Origin: Colwellia ponticola
Lineage (GTDB): Bacteria > Pseudomonadota > Gammaproteobacteria > Enterobacterales > Alteromonadaceae
Direction of reading: 5' to 3'
DNA length: 64,000 bases
Assembly: GCF_005885605.1 (NCBI RefSeq)
Contig: NZ_SZVP01000002.1
Location: 310,001-374,000 of the forward strand
In this document: positions 26,681 to 36,045 of the stretch, in pieces
Position numbering within the stretch: position 1 is the first letter of the stretch
Layout of the letters: the number at the start of each line of letters is the position of its first letter
Position numbers and translations under genes: made by a program
Notes under the pieces: model-generated
Told to the model about the DNA's origin: nothing
The model's input: only the letters and a program-made list of their open reading frames with translations
Databases searched by the model: none

Positions 26681-27931
26681 ATGAAAAAATATTATTACGA
26701 AAAAGAATGCCAAAGCGCAGAGCTACGTGAACAGTCTTTGTTAGCACGTTTACCCGCTTTTATTACTTATGCTAAACAAGAATGTCAGCATTATAGCGAA
26801 ACATTAAAACATATTGATGCTGACAAAATTACCAGTCGACAACTATTAGCACAACTACCAGTTACCCGAAAAGCTGACTTAATGAAGATACAAAGTAACA
26901 ACGCGCCTTTAGGTGGTTTAAATGCTAAAGCGGCTAACATAGGGAGAATTTTTCAATCACCTGGGCCTATTTACGACCCTGAAAATACCAGCGATGATTG
27001 GTGGCGTATGGGGCAAGCATTTTATGCCGCAGGTTTTACAGCTGGCGATGTGGTACAAAACTGCTTGTCGTATCACTTAACCCCAGGCGGCTTTATTCTT
27101 GATTCAGGCGCTAGGGCGTGCGGTTGTGTGGTTATTCCCGCGGGACCAGGGCAAACTGAGCAACAACTTGATGTTATTGAGCATTTAAAACCGCAAGGTT
27201 ATAGTGGCACGCCATCATTTTTAAAAATTCTGTTAGATAAAGCGCACGCTGAAAAAAGAGACATAAGCAGTATCAGCAAAGCACTGGTCACCGGAGAAGC
27301 ATTACCTAAAGGCTTAAGAGCAGAGTTTGATGCTGCGGGTATTCAGGTGTTACAAGCTTATGCCAGCGCTGATGTTGGCCTTATAGGCTTTGAATCTCAC
27401 CCTGATGAAGGCCTTATTATTGCTGAAGATTTATTGGTAGAAATTCTTCGACCTGGTACCTTAGAGCCGGTTAATGAAGGTGAAATAGGTGAGGTGGTGG
27501 TCACTAGTTTTAATGTAGATTACCCACTTATTCGTTTTGCTACGGGCGATTTATCGGCGCTTCAGCCTGGCAGCAGTCCTTGTGGTAGAACCAATATGCG
27601 CATTAAAGGTTGGTTAGGCCGCGCTGACCAAACCACTAAAATTAAAGGAATGTTTGTTCATGCAGAGCAAGTAGAGCAGGTAAGGCAAGCACATCCCCAT
27701 ATTATAAAAATGCGCTTGTCGGTTACACAAACTAATTACAATGATCAAATGCATTTACAAGCGGAGTTAAATAGTAAGGGGTTCACGCAAGCAGATATTG
27801 CCAGTGAAGTTGCGCGTATTAGCGATAGCTTGAAAAAAATAACCAAGCTAAGTGGAGTGGTTGAGTTAGTTGCCATAGGCACACTAGCGGATGATGGTAA
27901 AGTGATTGATGATTTACGACCTATTGGTTAG
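26681..27931 (+). CDS. PaaK-like AMP-dependent CoA ligase
   Basis: A 416-residue adenylate-forming enzyme of the phenylacetate-CoA ligase type. Visible features are GRIFQSPGPIYDP in the place of the AMP-binding loop, YSGTPSFLKILLDKA, AYASADVGLIGFES and IRFATGDLSAL with the downstream hinge IKGWLGRADQTTKIKGMFVHAEQVEQV, in parts. The ATG is used although an open frame continues upstream into a repeat. No clear ribosome-binding site precedes it. The length is close to PaaK (about 430). It may activate an aromatic or related acid, possibly the one imported by the upstream transporter. Substrate unknown. Confidence 0.87.
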   Translation: MKKYYYEKECQSAELREQSLLARLPAFITYAKQECQHYSETLKHIDADKITSRQLLAQLPVTRKADLMKIQSNNAPLGGLNAKAANIGRIFQSPGPIYDPENTSDDWWRMGQAFYAAGFTAGDVVQNCLSYHLTPGGFILDSGARACGCVVIPAGPGQTEQQLDVIEHLKPQGYSGTPSFLKILLDKAHAEKRDISSISKALVTGEALPKGLRAEFDAAGIQVLQAYASADVGLIGFESHPDEGLIIAEDLLVEILRPGTLEPVNEGEIGEVVVTSFNVDYPLIRFATGDLSALQPGSSPCGRTNMRIKGWLGRADQTTKIKGMFVHAEQVEQVRQAHPHIIKMRLSVTQTNYNDQMHLQAELNSKGFTQADIASEVARISDSLKKITKLSGVVELVAIGTLADDGKVIDDLRPIG

Positions 27932-28046
27932 GTTAACTGGCTAACTCGTTAGCGCTAAAGCGACCAACGTAAACGACAGAAACAAAAAATACAGACCCAA
28001 ACAGATACAAAACATCTACCAAAAAATAATAAAATAGATAAGGACT

Positions 28047-28556
28047 ATGATGAAAAATATTAACGATACTGCTTTTCAAGATTGTTACCCTGAAGAACTA
28101 AGCCATTGTTATGGCTGTGGTAAAAATAACCCTCACGGCCATCAGTTAAAAAGTTACTGGCAGCATATTGATGAAGATGATTTATTAGCCAGTGTTACGG
28201 TGGCGCGTTTTACTCCCTCTGATATTTTTACCGCTATTCCGGGTTTTGTCTATGGCGGCATGACGGCCTCATTAATTGATTGTCATGGTACGGGCAGTGC
28301 ATCGGCGATGGCTTTTTTAGCGCAAAAGCGTGAAATGGGCACCTTGCCGCCATTGCGCTTTGTAACGGGCGCATTAAACATTAACTTTTTAGCGCCAACA
28401 CCACAGGGAGTTGAGTTAACGCTTATCGGTCGCTTTAGTGAAGTTAAAGACAGAAAGATTGTTGTTGATATAACACTATCAGCGAATGACGTTGTTTGCT
28501 CAACCGCGCAGGTTATTGCGGTATTAATGCCTAACAGCATGACACCTAGTAAATAA
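28047..28556 (+). CDS. PaaI-type hotdog-fold thioesterase
   Basis: A 169-residue protein with the hotdog pattern SHCYGCGKNNPHGHQLKSYW at the start and GFVYGGMTASLIDCHGTGSASAMA across the central helix, where the PaaI/YbgC-type catalytic aspartate and glycine lie. Such enzymes hydrolyse unwanted acyl-CoA esters. It stands 115 bases after the PaaK-like ligase and would relieve dead-end CoA thioesters. Two adjacent ATG codons are possible; the second has the better spacing to AAGGA. The substrate is unknown. Confidence 0.85.
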   Translation: MMKNINDTAFQDCYPEELSHCYGCGKNNPHGHQLKSYWQHIDEDDLLASVTVARFTPSDIFTAIPGFVYGGMTASLIDCHGTGSASAMAFLAQKREMGTLPPLRFVTGALNINFLAPTPQGVELTLIGRFSEVKDRKIVVDITLSANDVVCSTAQVIAVLMPNSMTPSK

Positions 28557-28626
28557 AAGGGTAGAGTGGTCTTGAGTTAAAATTTTTAAGCTAAAATTTT
28601 TTAGTTAAAACTTAAGGAGCTATTTT

Positions 28627-29214
28627 ATGTTAACAAAAGAAAAAACGGGTCTTATTGTCGTTGATATACAAGGCAAGCTAGCACGCTTGGTAGATGACAG
28701 TAGTACGTTAATTCCTAACTGTGAAAAGCTAATTAAAGGTGTGCAATCGTTGGGCTTACCCATATTATGGCTTGAGCAAAATCCGGATAAAATTGGCTCA
28801 ACGGTTGAAGAATTGGCGTCGATACTGGCAACTCGCTCTAACCGACTTTCTAGAGACCACTCACAAGATGCTGCCCATGCAAGTTCACCGATAACAAAGT
28901 TTACCTTTGATGCTTGTGCCGACGCGCAGTTTTTAGCCGCGATTAAAGCCAGTCAGATAGATACTTGGTTAGTGTGTGGTATTGAAGCGCATATTTGTGT
29001 GTATCAAACCGCGTCAAGCCTAAAATCGATGGGCTTTAATGTGCAATTAGTCTCTGACTGTGTGTCTTCACGCACACTGGCTAATAAAGAGTTAGCCATC
29101 ACAAAATTGGTTAATCAAGGCGTTGAGCTAACCGGTTTAGAAATGTGTTTATTTGAACTGGTACAAGATTGTCGAAATGACGAGTTTAAAGAAATACTTA
29201 ACCTGATCAAATAA
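28627..29214 (+). CDS. Isochorismatase-family cysteine hydrolase
   Basis: A 195-residue protein with the family triad: the aspartate in GLIVVDIQGKLA (near residue 12), a central lysine region, and the nucleophile cysteine in WLVCGIEAHICVYQTA (about 120-130). It follows the thioesterase by 70 bases with its own AAGGAG site, and its 3' end is followed by a repeat array. Members cleave amide or enol-ether bonds, for example nicotinamidase-like activities or YcaC. Its part in the preceding CoA-thioester pathway cannot be read from sequence. Confidence 0.88.
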   Translation: MLTKEKTGLIVVDIQGKLARLVDDSSTLIPNCEKLIKGVQSLGLPILWLEQNPDKIGSTVEELASILATRSNRLSRDHSQDAAHASSPITKFTFDACADAQFLAAIKASQIDTWLVCGIEAHICVYQTASSLKSMGFNVQLVSDCVSSRTLANKELAITKLVNQGVELTGLEMCLFELVQDCRNDEFKEILNLIK

Positions 29215-29235
29215 AACCCTCGCAACGCTCTTCGT

Positions 29236-29846
29236 CATGCTGACCCTGAAATAAATTCAGGGTGACGGTTTCAGTACCTAGATTTTGACGGGCTAAAGCC
29301 CGACCTACAAATACCACAACCGTCTGCACTGTCTTTGTAGGTCGGCCTTTAGGCCATCACGGTAATATTTTTTTGTCTTCTCGGTGAGCGCAGCCTCTGT
29401 GTCCTTGGTGGTTCAAAATCTTTACACGTTTAAATAGCCTCGTTCCCACGCTCTGCGTGGTAATGCATATTCATGACGGTTTCAGTACCTAGATTTTGAC
29501 GGGCTAAAGCCCGACCTACAAATACCACAACCGTCTGCACTATCTTTGTAGGTTGGCCTTTAGGCCATCACGGTAATATTTTTTTGTCTTCTCGGTGAGC
29601 GCAGCCTCTGTGTCCTTGGTGGTTCAAAATCTTTACACGTTTAAATAGCCTCGTTCCCACGCTCTGCGTGGTAATGCATATTCATGACGGTTTCAGTACC
29701 TAGATTTTGACGGGCTAAAGCCCGACCTACAAATACCACAACCGTCTGCACTGTCTTTGTAGGTTGGCCTTTAGGCCATCACGGTAATATTTTTTTGTCT
29801 TCTCGGTGAGCGCAGCCTCTGTGTCCTTGGTGGTTCAAAATCTTTA
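29236..29846. repeat. Three tandem copies of a 211-base composite repeat
   Basis: Copies begin GACGGTTTCAGTACC at 29264, 29475 and 29686, exactly 211 bases apart and nearly identical. Each contains GGGCTAAAGCCCGACCTAC, then GTAGGTYGGCCTTTAGGCC, then a CTCTGTGTCCTTGGTGGTT block, and, except in the last, GTTCCCACGCTCTGCGTGG. A TGACCCTGAAATAAATTCAGG palindrome precedes the first copy. The near identity of copies implies recent duplication. No protein is encoded. The array lies between convergent genes and may also end transcription. Confidence 0.93.
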
Positions 29847-29879
29847 TGTTTTTAAGGTCTAAAACTCATTAATTTAGCA

Positions 29880-32800
29880 TTAACTTAGCGGTGACAGTAG
29901 CGAGCCTAGAATATCATCGGTTAAACTTAACTTATTATCACTGACTTCTTCAGACAATAACGCTTTAGCTAATTCAGCTTTATTTTGCTGTATTTTTTGA
30001 ATTTTCTCTTCTATCGAATTTTCAATAATATACTTATAAACAAATACCGGCTTGTCTTGACCAATGCGATAAGCCCTGTCGGTTGCTTGGTTTTCTACCG
30101 CGGGATTCCACCAAGGGTCAAAATGAATAACCGTATCGGCGGCGGTTAAGTTCAATCCCACACCACCTGCGCGTAAGCTAATTAAAAATACCGGTACTTC
30201 ACCACGCTGAAATTTATCGACAACTTCTTGTCTTTTGGTGGTTGAACCGGTCAATTTCACATACCCAATACCGGCTTCAAGTAGCTCTAGCTCTATTAAA
30301 GCAAGCATGGTGGTGAACTGTGAAAATATCAGTATTTTACGGCCCTCAGCAATTTGCTCAGGTAATGTTTCCATTAAATAGTCTAACTTAGCCGATTGCT
30401 CTACTTTTTGAGCGCCTTCAAGTGATAATAACTGTGGGTGGTTACACACTTGTCTTAGTTTTAATAACGCATCTAACACTTCAATTTGACTGCGTTTTAA
30501 ACCTTTGTCAGCAATAATATCTTTTAAACGGGTATCCATGGCTAAGCGTACCGACTCATAAAGCTCAGCTTGCTTACCTTCAATACGTAATTTTTGAATT
30601 ATCTCTGTTTTTGGTGGTAACTCAGTGGCTATTTTGTCTTTGGTTCTACGTAAAATAAAGGGCTTAATTCGTTGGTTTAATAACTGCTTACGCTCTAGCT
30701 CACCGTGCTTTTCTATTGGCGTTCTAAAGAGTTTGGTAAATTGTCGTTGCCCGCCTAAAAAGCCAGGTAGTAAAAAGTTAAACTGCGCCCAAAACTCACC
30801 TAAGTGGTTTTCCATTGGCGTACCAGTTAAGCACAGTTTATGTTGCGCTTTTAGTGTTAAAAACGCTTGGTATAATTTGGTTTTAGTGTTTTTTATATAA
30901 TGCGCTTCATCAAGAATAAGATAGTAAAAACTTTGGTCACAATAATGCGCTAAATCTTTAGTAATTAAGGCATAACTAGTAATAATAATATCTACTTTAC
31001 TCTCAAGTAGTTCAGGTCTTTCAAGGCAATCAAACTGCTCTTTACGTTTACTGCCATGTAATACTTGATACGACAATTGCGGCGTAAACTTATCTATTTC
31101 ATTCGCCCAGTTAAAAATAACGCTAGTGGGCGCAACAATTAATACTGGTTTGGTTAAGCGCCCTTGCTGTTTTTCAATTAACAAATGTGCCAAGGTTTGA
31201 ATGGTTTTACCTAAGCCCATATCATCAGCCAAAATACCGTTTAATTGATACTCGCGTAAAAACTGCAACCAATTCAGCCCTTGATGTTGGTAAGTACGTA
31301 ACGTGGCGTTTAAGCCTTCAGGTACGGGCACGGTAGTGACTTCTTGAAAGTCTTTCAACTTATCGGCCAGTACTCTTAACTTATCGGTACCTTTGGCTAT
31401 CATGCCTTGATCATCTAACATAGATAAGGTTTGGTGACCTTGAAAACGCGACAGCTTTAACGTGCCATCTTCATTTAAGGCATTGGGCATAAACAGCTCA
31501 ATAAATTGCTTTAATATTGGCCGTACGCTTTGATAGCGCAAGGCAATAAACTCACCTTTACCTAAATCGACATAAATAGGAGAGTCGCCAGCAATAAGCT
31601 GCTCTTTAGTGCTATCGGTTAACGCCGATTTGGGTAATTGTTCAATAGCGCTTAACAAAATAGGGAAGGCCGGCATTTTTCTGCCATCAATGGTTAAGTT
31701 TAACCCTAAAGAGAAAAAGTCGTGATCATCCGTTTCCATTACCTCAGCATCAAAAATACTGTCGGTAGCGAGCGCTTTATAATAAAAATCATCGGCAAAG
31801 CTAATATGCCAGCCTAGTGCTTGAAGTGATTGTACTTCTTGATGTAAAAAACGATGCCATAAAAAACTGCCCTGCATCAGCATGGCAAATTCTGGTGTTT
31901 TATCTCGGTCAACATCGCTTTGCGTGGCATAAGTGTAACGCTTAGGTTTAGGCTGAGCGATAAATTTTAGCGTGGTAAGTTTATCAATAACGGTTTGCTC
32001 AAAGGCCAAATCGCGATAAAGCTTTATTTGACTTGCTTCGTTATGCTCTATTGCTGGCGTAACAGTCACGCCCTCATCATAGGGATTAACTAGATTACCC
32101 TGATAAGAAAAATTCACGCGCGCATAGCCCGTTTGTCGATTAGAGGCCACTGGCGTAGAGAAGTGTAAATGCACCTCGGGTTTTGACAACGCTTGCGAGA
32201 ATTGTGTTTTAGGTTTAGGTAAACGCTGCACCGCATCGCCAAGCGACATAGACAACTTATTCATCACCCAAGGGAGTGAGTCTTCTTCAAAAATAGGAGA
32301 GTTGAGTAAACCCGCTTCAAAGTCACACTGGGTATTGGTATTAATGACGCCAAAGCAGTTTTTCTGCTCATCATAGAAGCATAAAGGTTGTGCTTTAATA
32401 ATTTGAATACTGGCTGAAGGCTTTGCTAATACTAGTTGTAGCGTGTGTAAGTTATTACCTAACGCTAACCATTGCCACTGCGCCTCTAATGGCTCACTTA
32501 AGGTGACAGGCTCACTTAAATCGTAACTGTTATGCCAAAAACAACGATTGGTTTTTATAATACGTTCAAATAAATCAAAATACTTAATGGTATCGCCAAA
32601 CTGATTAGTACGAATAAGCTCGGTAAGTACCGCCACATCTTCGTTAGTGGCATAAGCACTATTAATTAAGGCATTAGCAGAAAATTCATTACTAAACGAC
32701 TGGCTCCAACTGCCATCACTTTTGGGTTTAGCTGATTTAATTTCTACGCTTAAAAAATCGTCATCGTTATAAGTGTTAGGCTTTAAAAAATACAGTAAAG

Positions 32801-33188
32801 ACTTTTGTTGTGTATTAGGCTGGTATCTACTTGGCTGCGCTTGAAAATTATTTAGCCATTTACTAATGGATTTTTCGGGAGAGGCAACACTGTTTTTATC
32901 AAAATGTTCAACAATATAGCATAGTGCTAACGCGGCAGCATGCTTACAATTACGGCCAACGTAACAATCACAATAACTACCAATATCGCCATATTTACCC
33001 TCAAACACTAACCGCGTTAGGTAACTTGACTGATTAGCGCGTTCACTTGACACTACACCGCGAATTGTTTCACCATCAAGCGCGCAATTTTTAACGCCTT
33101 GCGCTTGAAAAAGCCTTGTGCCTTTTTTCCATTCATTTTTGGTGAAATGTTGTTCGAGCAAATCGGGTGTAAAGGTGTTTTTTGCCAT
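29880..33188 (-). CDS. SNF2/RapA-like DEAD/H helicase with SWIM zinc finger
   Basis: A 1102-residue Swi2/Snf2 ATPase. Near the N-terminus is a SWIM zinc finger, CDCYVGRNCKH (residues 73-83). The ATPase core has the Walker A DDMGLGKTIQT (about 655-665), motif II DEAHYIKNTK (about 757-766), LCLTGTPMENHLGEFWA and the C-terminal lobe with LIFSQFTTML, SLRAGGVGLNLTAADTVIHFDPWWNPAVENQATDRAYRIGQ, in parts. This SWIM-Snf2 layout is widespread in bacteria and is thought to remodel protein-nucleic acid complexes. It precedes a defence-like gene group on the opposite strand, but need not belong to it. Confidence 0.95.
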   Translation of the reverse strand: MAKNTFTPDLLEQHFTKNEWKKGTRLFQAQGVKNCALDGETIRGVVSSERANQSSYLTRLVFEGKYGDIGSYCDCYVGRNCKHAAALALCYIVEHFDKNSVASPEKSISKWLNNFQAQPSRYQPNTQQKSLLYFLKPNTYNDDDFLSVEIKSAKPKSDGSWSQSFSNEFSANALINSAYATNEDVAVLTELIRTNQFGDTIKYFDLFERIIKTNRCFWHNSYDLSEPVTLSEPLEAQWQWLALGNNLHTLQLVLAKPSASIQIIKAQPLCFYDEQKNCFGVINTNTQCDFEAGLLNSPIFEEDSLPWVMNKLSMSLGDAVQRLPKPKTQFSQALSKPEVHLHFSTPVASNRQTGYARVNFSYQGNLVNPYDEGVTVTPAIEHNEASQIKLYRDLAFEQTVIDKLTTLKFIAQPKPKRYTYATQSDVDRDKTPEFAMLMQGSFLWHRFLHQEVQSLQALGWHISFADDFYYKALATDSIFDAEVMETDDHDFFSLGLNLTIDGRKMPAFPILLSAIEQLPKSALTDSTKEQLIAGDSPIYVDLGKGEFIALRYQSVRPILKQFIELFMPNALNEDGTLKLSRFQGHQTLSMLDDQGMIAKGTDKLRVLADKLKDFQEVTTVPVPEGLNATLRTYQHQGLNWLQFLREYQLNGILADDMGLGKTIQTLAHLLIEKQQGRLTKPVLIVAPTSVIFNWANEIDKFTPQLSYQVLHGSKRKEQFDCLERPELLESKVDIIITSYALITKDLAHYCDQSFYYLILDEAHYIKNTKTKLYQAFLTLKAQHKLCLTGTPMENHLGEFWAQFNFLLPGFLGGQRQFTKLFRTPIEKHGELERKQLLNQRIKPFILRRTKDKIATELPPKTEIIQKLRIEGKQAELYESVRLAMDTRLKDIIADKGLKRSQIEVLDALLKLRQVCNHPQLLSLEGAQKVEQSAKLDYLMETLPEQIAEGRKILIFSQFTTMLALIELELLEAGIGYVKLTGSTTKRQEVVDKFQRGEVPVFLISLRAGGVGLNLTAADTVIHFDPWWNPAVENQATDRAYRIGQDKPVFVYKYIIENSIEEKIQKIQQNKAELAKALLSEEVSDNKLSLTDDILGSLLSPLS

Positions 33189-33572
33189 AAGTATTTAATT
33201 ATTCTGAGTTCATGTAAGTTAATAGATTGTTGGTTGATAACTGTTAATGTAGAACGATCGGTTTAGAATAGTATCATAACGGCTGCTTTTGTATAAGGGC
33301 GGCAACGCTTTTAAATCGAATACGATCAACGACTTTCACTTTAGCATGAACGCAGAGTGATTCATCTATTTGATATCAATACTTAGTACAATACTTATTA
33401 CTATCTTGTCCTAATCATTATCAGCGCGTTAAGCATTATGATTAGCTATGTAAAATAACAGCATAGCTAGGTAAAATAGCTGTTTATGTTAAAGCACTAA
33501 AACAAAGCCTTAGCACAAAGCCTTAACACAAAGCGCTAAGTTAACGCCAAAAGTAGCCAACAAGGAAACACT
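33189..33572. other. Divergent intergenic gap with three 13-base tandem repeats
   Basis: The gap between the SNF2 gene and the next gene on the other strand is AT-rich. It contains no open frame with a ribosome-binding site. Close to its right end three tandem 13-mers occur at 33502-33540: ACAAAGCCTTAGC, ACAAAGCCTTAAC and ACAAAGCGCTAAG. A smaller inverted pair (AGCATAGCT near 33461 and AGCTG near 33479) is also present. The tandem copies may be a regulator site for the downstream gene. Confidence 0.5.
33502..33540. repeat. Three 13-base tandem repeats
   Basis: ACAAAGCCTTAGC, ACAAAGCCTTAAC and ACAAAGCGCTAAG follow one another without gap, 33 bases before the start of the unrecognised 134-residue gene. 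The first two differ at one position. They may be a regulator site or a local slippage product. Confidence 0.65.
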
Positions 33573-33977
33573 GTGATTTCAAAAAAAGTAAGAGAATTAT
33601 TTGTATCATTAATGGAAGCATCAGACGACTCGCCCGTGTCTTATGATGTTGAAACCGAACAATACAGCGGCTTTTTCAATAGCGCAGTGGTTAATAAGTA
33701 TATTGACTTAGGCGCGCTAGAGCTGGTTGACGGCGGCAATGGTCCAATAACTATTTTACTTAATAATCGAGATGATTTTTTAAGTTCTTTTGCCGCAGGT
33801 GTAAGAGAAGCAGCCAATGGCGCTGATCAATCTTATGCTGATTATAATGCCAACCCCTTTGCCTTCTCCGTAGGCTATGAACACTTTCATCAAGTGGCGA
33901 AGAAAAAACGAAAAATAGCCGGTTATGTCTGCCATGGTTTTGAAAACGATGAAACAGGGCTAACACACCAGCAATAA
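33573..33977 (+). CDS. Conserved-looking hypothetical protein, first gene of the putative island
   Basis: A 134-residue soluble acidic protein with a GTG start preceded by AAGGA at six bases. It has no signal peptide or membrane segment. The N-terminal part reads KKVRELFVSLMEASDDSPVSY and the middle SYADYNANPFAFSVGYEHF; the C-terminal KKKRKIAGYVCHGF is basic. I do not recognise a family. It lies 143 bases before the methyltransferase-HNH gene on the same strand, so a joint transcript is possible but not required. Confidence 0.65.
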   Translation: MISKKVRELFVSLMEASDDSPVSYDVETEQYSGFFNSAVVNKYIDLGALELVDGGNGPITILLNNRDDFLSSFAAGVREAANGADQSYADYNANPFAFSVGYEHFHQVAKKKRKIAGYVCHGFENDETGLTHQQ

Positions 33978-34120
33978 GCAACAGCCTTGTTGTTGTTGTC
34001 ATCTTTGACGTGTCTAATCGAAGCGTCATATTTATTACAAGTTATTGACAAAGAACAAGTATTAGTAGATTGTCTTATGATAAAATAGCCATATAAAAAC
34101 CACGCAAAAGGAACCTGCGC

Positions 34121-35986
34121 TTGCCCGCTACATTTTATAACCAACATGCTAACGAATTAGCCGAGCAATACCTGTCAAAAACCTTTGAGCAAGTACATCA
34201 AAGTTGGTCACATCTTGTTGAGCCAATGATAGAAAAACCTCAGGCGCGTATTCTTGACTTAGGTGCTGGCTCTGGCCGCGATGCTAAATACTTGGCTGAA
34301 TTAGCGGTTAGCAAGCATGGCGCTGATAATAATGTACAAGTGTTTGCCGTAGAACCAGCAAACCTATTAGCAGCGCTTGGCGCACAACAAACCCAAGGCC
34401 TTAACGTTAAATGGCTCACCGATTCACTGCCCGCATTAACTAATATCAGCAAACAAGAAGTCAGTTTTGATTTAATACTGTTAAGCGCGGTTTGGATGCA
34501 CGTTCCCGTTAGCGATCGCCCCCGTTCACTGCGTAAACTCGCCAACTTACTCAAACCCGGTGGCAAACTGGTTATTTCACTGCGCTATTCTTCAGGGAGT
34601 GAACAGGCAGAGCAAGAGCGCAGCGAACGTAAAATGCATACTGTGTGCGCTGATGAATTAAAGCAGCTCGGCAAAGAAGTTGGTTTATTCCCGGTATTAG
34701 AAACCGAAAAAGAAGACGATAAACTCGGTAGAAGTCACGTATCGTGGCAAACCGTGGTTTTGCAAATGCCAGACGACGGCACCGGGGCTTTCCCGTTTAT
34801 TCGCCATGTTGCCTTAAATGATGGTAAGTCGGCCACTCATAAACTGGCTTTATTAAGAGTATTACTGCGCATTGCTGACGGTCATCCCGGCGCAGTACTT
34901 CGCCGAGAATCAGCTGCAGGCGGTGATCGCGTGATATTACCTGTTGGCTTAGTGGCGCTGTATTGGTGTCACCAATACAAAGACTTAATAGATAGCCATA
35001 AACTGTTTCAAACACCCAATAAAAACCCCAACATGGGTTTTATGAAAGCGGATGGATGGCATAAATTAAATGAATTAGGTGACTTCAAATCTTTTGATTT
35101 TCGCATAGGTAACTTATTTAGTGGTGAGACAGCCATAGCGTTACATAAAACCCTCTCGGCAGCGGTGAGTAATATTAAAACCATGCCATGTCGTTATATC
35201 ACTTTTCCTAATAGCGCAGCCAATAATAACAGCACTGTTTTTGACGTCGCCAGTAAAACAGTAAAAGCTAAAGACAGCTTGTTTCTTGATTTACCAACAC
35301 TGGAGCAGTGGGGCGAATTTTCCTTGCCCGAATCAATCTGGTTAGCGTTTAACCGTTACGCCTGTTGGATTGAACCCGTGTTAGTCAATGAATGGGTAAA
35401 AACCATGGCAAGTTACGCCGGTAATGCGGAATACGCAGCCCCCGAAAATCAATACTTTTTATATCAAGCGTTAAACTGGGAAGAGCCTAAACGCAGCACT
35501 ACTGATGTGCGTAAGCGTTTTGAGCAACTAAAAAAACAACTTTCTCCTCAAGAACAAATACGCTGTGTATGGTCAAAAAAATCATTAAAACAACACTACG
35601 CTATTGATCACAGCATGCCATTTTCGCGTTGGCCGAATAATGATTTATGGAACTTACTGCCAACCGACAGCCAAATAAATAATCAAAAAAGTGACCGACT
35701 GCCTACAGAGAAAAAACTAAAACAAGCTAAAGAAAGAATTCAACACTGGTGGCAAGTCGCATGGCTGGATGATGAGTATTCAACCGTGGAGCCATCAGCT
35801 TCTCTTTTAAGAGCAAAAGCAGAGCCTTCAGCGTTTTTAAAAAATATGCAGAAACGCTTTTTTGCTGAGGCAAACATTGCTTTACCGGGGTTAAGTTCAG
35901 ATAACTCGTCAATAGATGATTTATTTGAAGCCTTGATGATGCAACGCGGGCGATTGAAAGAAATGCAGCAGTTGAGAGAGTGGTGA
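34121..35986 (+). CDS. Class I methyltransferase fused to an HNH nuclease
   Basis: A 621-residue protein. Residues about 40-160 form a SAM-binding methyltransferase fold: RILDLGAGSGRDAKYLAEL (motif I), FAVEPAN, and FDLILLSAVWMHV with LLKPGGKLVISL. Residues about 230-330 are a helical region starting FPFIRHVALNDGKSATHKLALL. Residues about 480-530 hold an HNH-type motif: CVWSKKSL, then AIDHSMPFSRWPNNDLWNL and NQKSDRLP. The TTG start is supported by AAGGA eight bases before it. A nuclease and methyltransferase in one chain suggests DNA or RNA modification and restriction; the true target is unknown. An inference is a role in anti-phage defence. Confidence 0.8.
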   Translation: MPATFYNQHANELAEQYLSKTFEQVHQSWSHLVEPMIEKPQARILDLGAGSGRDAKYLAELAVSKHGADNNVQVFAVEPANLLAALGAQQTQGLNVKWLTDSLPALTNISKQEVSFDLILLSAVWMHVPVSDRPRSLRKLANLLKPGGKLVISLRYSSGSEQAEQERSERKMHTVCADELKQLGKEVGLFPVLETEKEDDKLGRSHVSWQTVVLQMPDDGTGAFPFIRHVALNDGKSATHKLALLRVLLRIADGHPGAVLRRESAAGGDRVILPVGLVALYWCHQYKDLIDSHKLFQTPNKNPNMGFMKADGWHKLNELGDFKSFDFRIGNLFSGETAIALHKTLSAAVSNIKTMPCRYITFPNSAANNNSTVFDVASKTVKAKDSLFLDLPTLEQWGEFSLPESIWLAFNRYACWIEPVLVNEWVKTMASYAGNAEYAAPENQYFLYQALNWEEPKRSTTDVRKRFEQLKKQLSPQEQIRCVWSKKSLKQHYAIDHSMPFSRWPNNDLWNLLPTDSQINNQKSDRLPTEKKLKQAKERIQHWWQVAWLDDEYSTVEPSASLLRAKAEPSAFLKNMQKRFFAEANIALPGLSSDNSSIDDLFEALMMQRGRLKEMQQLREW

Positions 35987-36045
35987 AGTGTATTTGTTTT
36001 GCTAACAACATTTCAATTTTTTAAGGGCCATTGTAAGAGAATATT

